A stretch of 64,000 nt of DNA from positions 36,518,217 through 36,582,216 of the forward strand of contig NC_133534.1 in the NCBI RefSeq assembly GCF_048544455.1, written 5' to 3'. The position numbers and the translations under genes were made by a program. The notes beneath the pieces are model-generated. The model searched no databases, was not told the origin of the DNA, and worked only from the letters and a program-made list of their open reading frames with translations. The DNA comes from Silene latifolia (lineage: Eukaryota; Streptophyta; Magnoliopsida; Caryophyllales; Caryophyllaceae). Below, one piece after another: positions 37,110-47,701 of this stretch. Numbering within the stretch: position 1 is the first letter of the stretch; each line of letters starts with the position of its first letter.

Positions 37110-37838
37110 TCTATCACATTTGCTAAAAGAGGAAAAGTTTTTGACTCGTGAAGTGGGTGTGTGCCACTTGTGTTGAGTGAATTTTGAAGAAAGACAAGGT
37201 CTTTGAAAATGTGTGTCCTAGCCAACTGTAGTGTAGTTGTAGGAGTGGACTCGAAGTGAGGTTTGAAATGGGCTTGTGGCCCGAATTTTGACTTGACAAA
37301 CGGACAGAGTTTTTGACCGGACTTTTTCTGCGATTAAAGGCCCTATTTTCGAAATTCTTGATTGAAAACGGGTTTTGATTTTTTTGAAAATTCGTCATGG
37401 TTTGTTTTGAAATGGTGATCACATAAGGTTTTGCATATTTATACAAGCATTATAACGGGATCTTTGAGTGCATTTAGAAAGGTTTTGGTTTAAAGGGTGG
37501 GTTGCCATACCGAACCATCAAACCCGAAGTCTGTGGAGAGGCTCGTGCCAAACAAGAGTAAGGCCGATTCCTAGTCCATTTCCTCAAGTAGTGAAGGCCC
37601 TTGATACAAACAAGAGTAAGCATCATGGTATGGATGACGTCAATCGCTATCCATCCTTAGGCCCAAATAAGAATTAGGACCGTTTAGACGGGACGATTGG
37701 TCGAATGGGTTGGGTTGGGCCTAGGAAGGCCGATTAAAACGATCTAGGAAGACCGAGTCATGAAAACCGACAATTGTCTTGTACAAACTTATTCCCTAAC
37801 CTTGTTCAAGTTTCACCCTAGCTACACGTAAGTGTATG
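37110..37838 (-). other. Element I leader between primer site and gag
   Basis: About 0.73 kb without a convincing reading frame, the untranslated leader of the element. Confidence 0.6.
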
Positions 37839-37856
37839 TCCCAGCCGGAGTCGCCA
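37839..37856 (-). other. Primer binding site of element I
   Basis: Minus strand TGGCGACTCCGGCTGGGA, five bases after the LTR end. It begins TGG, complementary to the CCA end of a tRNA, and matches the type seen in Tat elements. The exact tRNA was not checked. Confidence 0.7.
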
Positions 37857-38583
37857 AAGCGTGGGAGCGGGCCGCCCACGGGGGCGCTTGGTTGAGAAAC
37901 GAGGGACAAGCGTTTGCATTTTGTATGGAGTCGCCACCAATTTTTATGGGAAATTGGAACCGTTCGAATACCTCGTGTCATGTCAAGACACAAAGTAGTG
38001 ACATGAACACTAAGCAATCGTTACCCTTAGCATTCTATGTCTAGAATGACTCTCGCGGATGCCAATGAACACGGGTGCTCACGGAGATCTGGAGTAAGGG
38101 GTGAGGGTACGTATTAGGAAGCTCTTTTGATCGAACACCTAATCCCGCCCGCCTCGATAGCGGCCTCTACTAATGATTAGGGAGTTTATTCGTACTTGAT
38201 ATCTTTGTCGGTTATATGCATGCAATTCAACATCCATAGATTAATCCTAACATGTGAATTAAGACTAAGTCGGTGAACAATTAATTTATCATGCAATTTG
38301 GTCGAAGTTGGATTTAATACTCATTTACATGTGAAAACATACAAGCAATAGGATAAATACAATAAAAGAAAATTACATTAATGGAAATTACATTAATTAC
38401 AACGGATTAGGCGATTTATGTCGAAAATACCTTTAAAACGGATAATTTGATAAAAAGGAATAAAAGAATAAAAAGAACTAAATACGAACAGGAATTAGGT
38501 GATAATATGATTATTAGTCAATTAATACGTAAACTAAATAACTAAGTCAAAGCAGAAACGGAGTTCAGAGACAGAAATCACCC

Positions 38584-38648
38584 TGGAACAGGCGCAGCAG
38601 ACACTGCGCCCTTTGGAAGAGGCGCAGCAGTTGCCGCGTCTGTTCCAA
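38584..38648. repeat. GCGCAGCAG palindromic module, LTR copy a
   Basis: AACAGGCGCAGCAGACACTG...then GAAGAGGCGCAGCAGTTGCC...GTTCC. The counterpart in the other LTR is at 21384-21450. Confidence 0.85.
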
Positions 38649-39190
38649 GGGTGAGTTCTGGTCGTGAAGTTTTAATCGCAAACCGTTAATGTTGATTGTT
38701 AATTTAATGGATTGATTGATAATAATTACTCGGATGAAAGTGATTTAATGTATTATTTAGCATATGAATGGGTCATAAAACAGTAAAACATGAATGAGAC
38801 TGAATTAGACGGATTAATTACATGAGGGGACGATGTTAATGAATGATTAATTAGTGACATCGGTGAATAGAGCAGACTAAACATGATGAATTAATAACGA
38901 ACATGGATGCAAATATATCAATGACGAATCTCAGAAACCCAATATGAACAGATTGAACTTCTAAAATCCGGGTTCGAATATTAATGACGAAAACCCGTAA
39001 ATATCGATTATTTAGGATTTAAGTCGGAACAATGATGAATTAAAACATGTGAATGATGAATGAATTATGATACATGTGAATTATATGCTAATATGATGAA
39101 TGAACAGACGAACAAAAGAAATAAAACAATTTTGTCACGAATTACAGAGGACGGGGAAGAAGAAAAGAAGCAGGAACTGCGGCAGCCTCA

Positions 39191-39248
39191 CGAAGAGGCG
39201 CAGCAGGTGCCGCGCTCCTTCGAAGAGGCGCAGCAGTTGCTGCGTCCT
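39191..39248. repeat. GCGCAGCAG palindromic module, LTR copy b
   Basis: CGAAGAGGCGCAGCAGGTGCC...CGAAGAGGCGCAGCAGTTGCT. The counterpart in the other LTR (21991-22048) differs at many bases although the flanks are identical. Confidence 0.85.
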
Positions 39249-39695
39249 TTCTCTTCGTCTGTCTACTGGAAATCCGCAAAAACAGGTTTTAAAGCACGGT
39301 TTTAGAAATCGGTTTTAATGGTATTTTCGACATGAATCTTACAATTGTTATACGATAAACAAAATACAATAAATAAAGAGAATTAATACACCCTCAGACT
39401 TACATGTTGACGGAACGAGAAGAACTAAGAAGATCGATTAGTGATGCTCGACGCGAATGCAAGTAAAGAATGCCCTCGTAAGAGGAAAACGATTTAACAA
39501 GTTGATTAATTAGATTGATTGAGTGTAGTGGTCAAATTGGTCGGTCATGCAACGGAGAGGCTGGTACCCGGAAAGATCCGAGCTTACGTGGTCGAAGGTT
39601 CAAGCACGTAGGCGCCAATTAGTAAGAACAAAGTCTAGAATGCAAAGGGAGAAGAGAAGGGCGGACACTCGCGTGAGAAATATGAGGAACGAAAG

Positions 39696-39712
39696 CTCCT
39701 ATTTATACTAAT
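39696..39712 (-). promoter_or_regulatory. LTR TATA-box core
   Basis: Minus strand ATTAGTATAAATAGGAG; the same is at 22497-22513 in the other LTR. A palindromic module sits about 90-155 bp upstream (39803-39866). The core is nearly identical to that of the antisense gene at 28068-28084. Confidence 0.7.
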
Positions 39713-39802
39713 CACACGGAGGAATAGGGTTTCGGAGACTCTTTGGAAGTGAATCTCGGAAAGATATAAAAAAGATACGTAAATCATGCAAAGAAGGGCT
39801 TG

Positions 39803-39866
39803 GGAAGAGGCGCAGCAGCCACTGCGTCTCTTGGAAGAGGCGCAGACTTTCTTGCGTCTATTCCCA
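39803..39866. repeat. GCGCAGCAG palindromic module, LTR copy c
   Basis: GGAAGAGGCGCAGCAGCCAC...GGAAGAGGCGCAGACTTTC...TTCCC. It lies upstream (minus sense) of the LTR TATA core. The counterpart at 22602-22664 is again unusually divergent. Confidence 0.85.
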
Positions 39867-40275
39867 GGAGGTTTCCTCCTGTTTAAGAAAGATTTCCGTG
39901 TTTTAGTTATGGTAGGACGGATTTAATTCGATTATCTTTTGAATATTATGTAAATATGACGGGATATTATTTGCCAAAAGATAAAATTTGAGAAATATGG
40001 AATAGAATTATCCGGAACATTCCAGAACATTCTGACTCGGGATTTAACAGTTATCAGAAAATGGAGACGGTTTTTGACCCGGACTCCGAATGTACTCTAA
40101 TTACTGCCAAAACGACCGTATCGGCACGTAGATGACAACTAAGAGGTTGACATTAATTTTTGAGCAATCACTTGACGATAATCTTACGAACTGTCACTAA
40201 TCGTTCCGCGAATCAAACATGCGGCCCAATCATCACCGGGTGGTTTGCGAGGGGTGCAGAAACGAGGTGTCTACA

Positions 40276-40384
40276 CAATTGACTAGTAATTTACAATTAC
40301 AAGTATATAAAATGATCCATGTTAATATAATCTACAACATATTGCAATTATAAATAACCGTTCATTCTTAATTTAATTGTTTCA
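40276..40384 (-). repeat. Copia-like LTR, second part
   Basis: Continues the LTR interrupted at 20660, after the duplicated CAATT. It ends AATTGTTTCA, the inverted match of the TGAAA start at 19865. Confidence 0.4.
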
Positions 40385-40870
40385 TAAAACAAAGTTTTAG
40401 TAATATAAAACATTTTATTTACTAAAACGAATCATATATATTTCTCTAATGCAACAGCCAATCTGCTGATGTGTCATCTCAATTTTTAGTTTCAGTTTGA
40501 CGTGGCGAAAAAATAGAGGTATAGTAGATGCAGAAAAAAAAAGAAAAAAAAAAGTAAAAAGTGAGAAAGATAAAGTAGTATATAACATCTTCAATAGAAT
40601 ATTCCAATATATTACTACAAATGAAAACAAATAGTTTTGTTATTTGCGGAAATCATGGGGGATGGTGATTCCATATCAAGTTATCTCAAAAATTATCTTT
40701 TCCATAGTTACAAAATAATTGACCCAAAATTTGAAATTTTCTGTAGAATGATGTTTAGATTTTTAAAATACTCAACAAAAATCAATATAAATACTCTTTG
40801 CCACTAACTAAGTAACAAACCCATTCATCTTCACTCAGTCACAATTCACAAAAACTTAACAATAACCTTA
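40385..40870. other. AT-rich intergenic stretch
   Basis: No gene, inverted repeat or element end seen except the 8-bp target duplication TAACCTTA at 40863-40870. Confidence 0.5.
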
Positions 40871-41651
40871 GGGTGTTGATTTTCGCAGTACAAATTTTAC
40901 TCATTGTAGTACACGTTTGACAATTTTACCCTTGCATTTCCTTAATGATGTACTACATCCTAAGAAAAGAAAAGAAAAAAAAGGAAAAAAAAAACACAAA
41001 AAACCAATTACAGTACACTGTACACACTACCTAGCCCACCACCAAGCCAACCACCACCATATCCTCCGCCCCCCCGTCCCCCACCACTAGCCTCACTATC
41101 AGATCTGTGACGGCTGGCCGCTGTTGCCTAGCCAAGCCTCCACCCACTCTCCCTTCATCAGACCAAAATGCTCATCCCGTTCTTGCGCACAACCACCACC
41201 ACCGAACTCCCTCACTCATCCTCCAATCCCTCCGACCTACACCTTTGCCCCGCGCCGACGAAACCCCACCAACGACCTCTATTCACCGGCTAACTCCCTT
41301 CCCTTCTACGGCGGTCAACCAGCCAATGCAACCATCCCATCCCATCCCATCCCATCCCCACCAAAGAAGCCAACAATAGTTACAAACACAAACCCCAAAT
41401 TGAAAAAACAACTAAAATAATGAAAGAAACAAATTAATTCGATTCATAAGCGAGCAATTTACATGTTAATTATCTAATTTAGACACAGATTATCATTCAT
41501 GATTGACTAATTTTGTTTATTTCGGCATGAGGTTGGGTTAGTTAGGGTGAGAATTAGGTTTGAAGTTTTTTTAAGTCAGGGGTATCAAATGGAAAATAGT
41601 AGGTACAAAGTACTGTAATAAGTAAAAAGTGTACTGCGAAAATAAATTGCG
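40871..41651. mobile_element. Non-autonomous TIR transposon with 8-bp TSD
   Basis: The 781-bp element is flanked by TAACCTTA on both sides (40863-40870, 41652-41659). The ends share a perfect inverted ATTTTCGCAGTAC core at similar distances from the borders. An 8-bp duplication suggests the hAT group. The interior (about 41020-41400) is C-rich and Pro-coding-like, unlike the AT-rich ends, so it may be a captured fragment. Confidence 0.7.
41333..41359 (+). repeat. (CATCC)5 microsatellite
   Basis: Five tandem CATCC units inside the C-rich interior of the TIR element. Confidence 0.9.
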
Positions 41652-41769
41652 TAACCTTAATTAAAACGTTGATTGAAAAATAATTTAGGAATATCATGCT
41701 GTGATTTTTCGATCTTAAAACTTACATAAATTTAAAAATCTTTAGTCTAAAATCAAATTAATTAGTGAC

Positions 41770-42297
41770 TGTAGATAGCCAGTATTTGCTGAGACTCCAA
41801 CAACACCCGATGATTATCGGACTATAACATGCTTTGGAATCGCGTCGTTTGATCGACAGTTTGTGTACAACTTTACGTCGAAAACTTAAAACGATTTCGA
41901 AAATAAAACATGTCAAAATTTTTCAAAAGTACATGGAGTGTTTAATGCACGACGACGGGGTCACAATGACACTAACTAGAGTCAAAACCGACACCGGACC
42001 AAAAACCGACTCAAAAATTCAAATCCCGACTCCAACAACGAGTCAAACCGAGTCAACCACCAAAAACAAATCATTCAAGGCCTTCTATACTAAGATTTCC
42101 CGGATTCATGAATGGTCAAGTACCAAACATGTGACTACAAATCCTAGGATAGAACAAATCATGATTGCATTTGTGTGAAAGTGACAGGACAACTCGAAGA
42201 CCTGCGACGTGGCTCGCGCCTCTTTGAGTAGCCCAGGTGGCCACGTCGCTCAAAACTCACACAACCACTCATTTTCCTATAAATACCCCTCAGGACG
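41770..42297 (+). repeat. Element III LTR remnant
   Basis: Starts TGTAGATAGCCAGTATTTGC, similar to the TGTAGACACC start of element I. It contains the TATA box CTATAAATA (42277-42285). The sequence passes into gag without a leader, so the LTR end and leader have been deleted. Confidence 0.7.
42204..42285 (+). promoter_or_regulatory. Element III LTR promoter: inverted repeat plus TATA
   Basis: GCGACGTGG (42204-42212) and CCACGTCGC (42241-42249) are perfectly complementary. The TATA box CTATAAATA follows 27 bp later. Confidence 0.6.
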
Positions 42298-43538
42298 CGC
42301 ATTGAAGATGACCTTCGGAAAGGTGTCTTGGCCAAAACCATTGGCAGAGGCTACCAAGGATCCACCTCAACCAGATCTTGCCCTTACGGCCAAACGAACA
42401 AGATCGATGAGGTTAACCTCGTTGAACCATCCACTAAGAGATATGAGCGCCCCCCAGAGAGTGTTCACTACTATAAGGTCAACTTATACAAGTGCCCTGA
42501 AAAGGCTCATGGACCAGGGGAAGTTACAACCAATCAGACCCACCCCGGATCCGATCGATGCTAATAAATCCTGCTTCTGGAACCCCAATGCCTACTGTCA
42601 GTACCATCAAGGAAAAGGGCATGATACAGAAAACTACTTCAAACTCAAACACATCATCCAAGACATGATTGAGAAGGAGGAATTGCCTTTACCCCCGTCG
42701 ACTAAGCCAAACAACAAAAAAAATCCTCACGGAATCCATGCTATCTCCAACGATGAGCCAACTTTGGACTGCTCTCATCTTATCCTGCCAGTTGATGACG
42801 AGGTGAACGCCTTGGAGAAAGATCCATCGGACGGGGTATTTCTATTCAGTGCCGCCACTATGCTCACCATGTTCCAACAGGTTGAGGAAGCCATAGCCAG
42901 TCTCTCCGAAAGGATCACCCGAGTTGACGATGCCTACCTCCGACTTATCTTCAATCCTCCACCACCACGCCCGAGGGAGAGTCCCCCGAGCGCCCAAAAC
43001 TATCCTCACTAGGATGGATTGCTCCCGCGACCATTCTGGCATGCACCTCACAATAATCACCCTCACAATAATCATCCTCACAATAATCTGCCTCACAAAA
43101 ACTACCCTCACAAAAACTACCCTCACAAAAATATCCCTCACAAAAATTGCCCACCGAGGAATACCCCTCCAAGGTGCCTTCGAGATCCCGAAAACAATGG
43201 CATCTGGAGAAATGATGTTGAATATGTTTATATTATCCCAGGGAAAATGAAACAGGCGAATGAGATCGGTCACCTTACCCGGTCCGGACGCCCCTATCAA
43301 AACCCGAACAATTCAACGGTCGCTCCAACAACGAACGACCAAGTCGTCCCGGACATAGACACTCAACCAAAAGCTCCTGAGAATTCAATCCTCAAGGAGC
43401 TTTAGAAGGCAAAAGCCGAAATCTCAATCTGGAAACTGATTGCGACATCCTTCGAGCATCGGTAGGCTCAGCTACAAGCCTTGGGAAAATTAACTGTGCC
43501 CTCCACCTCTTCCCCTGAAGAAATAGTGGCACACATGC
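42298..43538 (+). pseudogene. Element III gag (C-terminal half)
   Basis: The opening codons read RIEDD, then RKGVLAKTIGRGYQGSTSTR, matching the same part of element I gag. After a frameshift near 42480 come ALKRLMDQGKLQPIRPTPDP and the zinc-knuckle-like CQYHQGKGHDTEN. A stop at 43012 is followed by a His/Asn repeat segment and GHLTRSGRPYQNPN. Stops at about 43404 and 43464 lie in the remaining frame. The end (SSPEEIVAHM) joins protease across the solo LTR. Confidence 0.8.
43040..43152 (+). repeat. 15-bp tandem repeats coding PHNNH / PHKNY
   Basis: About eight units of CCTCACAAAAACTAC or CCTCACAATAATCAN code for a His-Asn-Lys-rich pentapeptide repeat (PHNNHPHNNLPHKNYPHKNY). Element I gag has nothing comparable. 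Confidence 0.85.
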
Positions 43539-44178
43539 TGTTTAGGTATTTTTTGCCGAATTAGTTGATTCGGGTCAATACGGTCTTACTCGTCGGATAC
43601 TTGATTGTTTGTTTGTATGATGATATTTAAATAAAGAAATAAAGTACGAAATACAAATTAACACGTAAGATTTGGTGACGCGGAAAACCCAATGTGGGAA
43701 CAACCGCGGGAGGGACGGTACCCTGCCAAATGTTATACTAGCTTTGAATAGGAGGATGATTACAGCTGTATCGTAATGCTAATCTTGCTAACACGAGGTA
43801 TCGTGTTGATGAGATCTTGAATGAATATATGTGTGCATATGTGAATGTCCTTCTTTGATTGCTTCCTTAACTATTTATAAGGTAAGAACCCTAGACATAT
43901 CCTACCTCGATTATGGAAAGGGAATACAACTTCCATAATAACTCTTTCCATGTTTGACCGTCTCCCTCAATTCTCCCTGACTTCTCCCTAACTTCTCCCT
44001 GAATCTTCTTTCCTAAATCCGAACGCTTCCTTCAGTGGGCTTCGGTCTCCTCCTACGCATATGCCGTCCCATTCCTTCTTCCCTATGCTTACTCCTACCG
44101 CAGGCTCCCCCTCTTCTTATATGATCCATTTATTTATTAAGTGAGTCTTTCCCTTTTGAGTGATTTTTAGCCCAAACA
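43539..44178 (-). mobile_element. Solo LTR of element II family
   Basis: The 640-bp segment starts TGTTTAGG and ends GCCCAAACA. Flanks CATGC and CATGA are a 5-bp duplication with one change. The adjacent gag and protease codons join cleanly when it is removed. Its right-hand ~100 bp match the truncated LTR at 45024-45125, so both belong to one family, in minus orientation as judged from element II. Confidence 0.75.
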
Positions 44179-45023
44179 CATGACAAGGGACGCTCCTGAC
44201 TTGAACAACCCGGTCGTCTTCTCTTACAAGGATATCCCTCCATTCGGAGCCAATCATAACCTTGCCCTGTACATTACCGTACAATGTCTCAAGAAGAATG
44301 TGCCCATGGTCCTTGCGGATGACGGATCCGCAGTGAATGTCATTCCCCTCAATACTGCTCACAAGCTGGGTATTAAGGAAGCTGATTTGGCCTCGACAAA
44401 TCAAGGAGTATGCGCCTACGACGGCACTCGTCGCAAGGTCGCGGGGCTTATCACTTTAATTGTCGCAACCGGACCACTGGAAAGGCAAACCAGTTTTCAG
44501 GTGGTCGACATCGACGCCTTCTTCAATATGCTCCTGGGACGTCTCTGGATCCACACCGTCAAGGCAGTTACCTCAACTCTCCACCAGAAAATCAGGGTCC
44601 CTTTCAACGGGAAAACAATCACGATTCCTGCTTACCCAATTAAAGTTGTCATGAGAAAGGGAATAGCCTCCCAAGCTATTGAGAAGGATGACAATGAAAT
44701 GTGGGGATTCCAAGCCGTGAATGCCATAACTGATGAATCAACACCCCTTGATTATGACCCGTTCACCAACCTCACAGTCAACCGCATTTTGATGCGCCAG
44801 GGTTACTTCCCGGGTCTACCCCTCAATCCACTGAAGAGCACCTTACCTCCCTTGAAACAGGAAAAGGTACCCAACATCCCCTTCAGACTGGAATACGAGC
44901 CTACCGATGAAGACATCCAGGAGATGAACCACCTAGTTCGGAAGCGCAAGAAGCACGGGGTTATCCTCCGTGCATATCATCTGACCCTCAATGGATATTT
45001 TGTCCCCGAGGGAGAGTCCGAGC
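44179..45023 (+). CDS. Element III aspartic protease region (partial)
   Basis: Open frame from the edge of the solo LTR. FGANHNLALYITVQCLKKNV precedes VLADDGSAVNVIPL at the active site, then YDGTRRKVAGLITL and a flap/Ile-Gly region degraded to FFNMLLGRLWIH (one extra codon relative to FNILGRPWIH). It continues through RQGYFPGLPLNPL to LNGYFVPEGESELF, where the foreign LTR begins. The active-site context DDGSA agrees with element I. Confidence 0.8.
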
Positions 45024-45125
45024 TCTTCCCTATGCTTACTCCTACCGCGGGCTCCCCTTCTTCTTATATGATCTATTTATTTATTAAGAGGGCCTTTCCC
45101 TTTTGAGTGATTTTTAGCCCAAACA
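45024..45125 (-). repeat. Truncated 3' LTR of element II
   Basis: Only about 102 bp of the LTR start remain (minus strand TGTTTGGGCTAAAAATC), matching the solo LTR at 43539-44178. The join to element III protease lies at a short CTTCCC similarity. Confidence 0.75.
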
Positions 45126-45140
45126 GTTTGCCCCAAATTT
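45126..45140 (-). other. Polypurine tract of element II
   Basis: Minus strand AAATTTGGGGCAAAC immediately before the LTR start TGTTTGGG. Confidence 0.65.
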
Positions 45141-45488
45141 CTTGTGAAGTACACTTCGAGGTGTCGAGCAAGTAATTTACGTAGTCGACTGCTAAAATCC
45201 TAAGCCGTCATTTGCACCCTTTTTCACGCAAATCCATCATTTCAGCCGCCCACCTCCTCTTTTCTCGCACCCTATTCCTTCCGTCTTCCTTTATAACCTC
45301 AACCTTCACCCTCCACTTCCATTACTCCCAAATCATTTCCAATTAAAACTCTCTCTCTCTCTCTCTCCCAATCCTTAACCCTCTTCTCTTATTTCCTTGC
45401 CGGCTCCACTACTCCACTCTCCGTCGTTCTTCCCACCAGGTATTTCTTCCTTCTTTTCTTGTTAATTCCAATTTTCTCTTTCTTCACC

Positions 45489-47482
45489 ATGGGCAAAACC
45501 CGAAACTCATCATCGACTTCAACACCCACTGACTGCAATCCTGGCCCAGTCTTTCCCTCCCGGGGACTCTTCACTCACCCTCATGACTGTGACTCCGTCT
45601 TGACTCCTGCTGACATCCCCATGATCAAGGGTTTGCTTGGTCTTGGTGACGGGGTGGATATTGCATCCCTGAACCGGGTCAAAAAGATGATGCCCTTTGT
45701 CCAGGATGGGTTTGTTTTTATCTATACCCGTTTAGATATGGTCTCCGCTTCCCTTTTCCAAACTCGTCCAAGACTTGATTTTCACAAACAACTTCGCCAT
45801 GGCACAAATTTCCGCCACTGTCTGGAGGGTTCTTCTTTACTCCTTGGCCGCTTATCAAAACACCGGTAATTCCATCTCCCTGGGCGATCTGGCCCATATG
45901 TACAATATCAGGTCCCTTGGTAGGGGCCAATTCTCACTCCGGGGATCTGGAGAGGCTCCTGTCAGGCATGTGTCCAAATCTCGAGATGAGAAATGGTTTG
46001 AGGACTTCTTCTTTGTGAGGAAGGACTCTATCCAGCCGCCTACCGACTATATCTTCTAGAAATGGGTCATAACTTCGAGTAAGTAGCCTCCCTGTCACCT
46101 GATTCGTTTTATCTTGCTGCTTACTAGCTTACTTCACCGCCCTCGTGCAGGTCCCTGCTACCTGACTCGTATTGATGCCCAGATCCCTGCCCGCAGCAAG
46201 TTGTTTTGTATCCCTGAATCCGAGAGAAAGTTCCATGACCTGCTTCCTGGCTTCTCACCTACTTCCTCCTCCAACCCCCCTCAATCAGCTCACAGTATGT
46301 CTTCTGGTAAGACTCTTACAGTTGTATGCAATTCCACTGACAGCTTTAATTTTCCTGACGCATGAGATGATGTCTGCTTGCAGGTTCAAAAGTTGATCCT
46401 CTGGAAGCTATTCTTCATAGCGCAAAAAGAAAGAGATCCGCTTCCAGTCCTGACGTGGCATCTGCCTCCAAGAGGAGTGCTCCTGCTGCCTCTTTCCAGA
46501 CTCCTCCTACTCATTCCAGTTCTGCTAGGCCTGAACCTTTGAAGGTTGATCCATTGTCTCGCCATCCCCTACTCCTCCTACCAGTACTTGTGCCTCAGCT
46601 AGTGGAGGCACCATTGCTCACTTCCCAGAGGCTTTTGGGAATGTTGATAAGGTGCCCTACTGGCCAGAGATCGACCAGCTGCTCTTCCCCCCTCTAAAAG
46701 AGGCTTTCTCAGAATTTTCTCCAGAGGAGATGGCCGAGAATGATGTGCACAACGCCTTTATTGTAAGTGATCTTCGTCTTCTACCTGTTCTAAAATTTTT
46801 TCTTTGAATTCTTCTTGTTGACTTTTAATTTTTCCTGCCCTAGACCCTCCAGTCTGCTCTTTACAACAAGAAGATGATCAACATAGTGCAGACCACCAGC
46901 CGTGCCACCAGCGCCAAAAACCAAGAGCTGAAGGGGACAGTTGCCGACTTGGCGCAACAACGATCTGATCTGAAGGAACGCGTGGTGGAGCTGAAGGCTG
47001 AGCTCGCTGGTGCCAAGAAGAAGTTGAAGGAAGAGGCTGATCAGCTGACACGAACTCAAGAGGTGTGCAACACCTTCTCTGATTCCCTCAAGCGCTCTGA
47101 CGAGAATATTAGCGAGCTGATCTCCTTGGCCACCAATGTCATTGCCTATGCTACCTGGCGGGGAAAAATCAGCGGGATGCATGCTGCTCTTGAGGAAGCT
47201 CCAACCCAGCAAGCTATAGAAAAGGAGGAGAGGCAGCTGGAGATGCTCTACCCCACCCTACCTAATCTGAGTGCGATGATGCCTGAAGTTGGGGAGGTGA
47301 ATTCTCCTGCACTGGCTGAGCAGACTGCTGCTGGAGATGCTGGATTGCCCCAGGATGCTGCTGATGGAGCTCAGGAAGCTATGGCAGCTGAGGGTGCGCA
47401 AGCTGATCTGGTACCTGAAACTGAAGGTCAGCAAGCAGAGGAGATGCCAGAAGTAGAGGTCATTAATGTGACCAATAATTAA
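45489..47482 (+). CDS. Antisense multi-exon gene in element II: gypsy-type-transposon-domain-like protein with coiled coil
   Basis: Plus-strand gene opposite to pol. Exons: 45489-46078, 46151-46306, 46384-46762 and 46844-47482, all with GT-AG borders; the last junction (AFI/TLQSAL) is in phase. The N-terminal part (DIPMIKGLLGLGDGVDIASL, then WRVLLYSLAAYQNTGNSISL) resembles the putative gypsy-type transposon domain of plant proteins. The middle is basic (HSAKRKRSASSPDVASASKR), and the last exon is a long coiled coil (LKERVVELKAELAGAKKKLK) followed by an acidic Ala/Gln tail ending INVTNN. Frameshifts near 45755 and 46555 and a TAG near 46060 damage this copy. The function is unknown; the family call is moderate. 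Confidence 0.6.
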
Positions 47483-47701
47483 GTTTTTTTTTTATCAATG
47501 AACTTTTTGGTAGTCTGGTCCAGTGGTGGCAGATTTGTAAGTTTTTAAACTCTTTCTGGTAGCTTCGCCAAGGCGGCGATTAAACTCTGGGACCGTATTT
47601 TGGCCATGTTTTTGGAATGCCCCTTGCCTTAATTTTGGCAAGTTTAGCTTATATCTTGTGTGCTTGTTTCTTAGGTTTTCTTAGTCTAGGAGGTTGCCGT
47701 G

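Larger units (their letters stand above)
37862..40275 (-). repeat. 5' LTR of element I
   Basis: Begins TGTAGACACCTCG on the minus strand (40275) and ends ...CCCA at 37862. It matches the left copy almost base for base over 2.4 kb. The TATA core ATTAGTATAAATAGGAG lies at 39712-39696 (minus) and is the likely promoter of the element RNA. Confidence 0.9.
41770..45023 (+). mobile_element. Element III: Tat-like retrotransposon fragment (LTR remnant, gag, protease)
   Basis: An LTR starting TGTAGATAGCC is joined directly to the middle of gag at about 42297, and protease continues until the sequence is cut by an LTR of another family at about 45024. RT, RNase H, integrase and the 3' LTR are missing. 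A solo LTR is inserted between gag and protease. Confidence 0.8.

Noticed and set aside
41107..41420. Proline-rich plus-strand frames
   Set aside because: Two overlapping frames are open only because the DNA is C-rich; there is no start context or domain.
43040..43152. CRISPR-like array
   Set aside because: The units are directly adjacent without spacers, in a plant retroelement coding region.
42842..43300. Minus-strand frames with Cys-Glu or Val-Arg repeats
   Set aside because: They mirror the 15-bp repeat of element III gag, whose plus-strand frame fits the neighbouring gag sequence.
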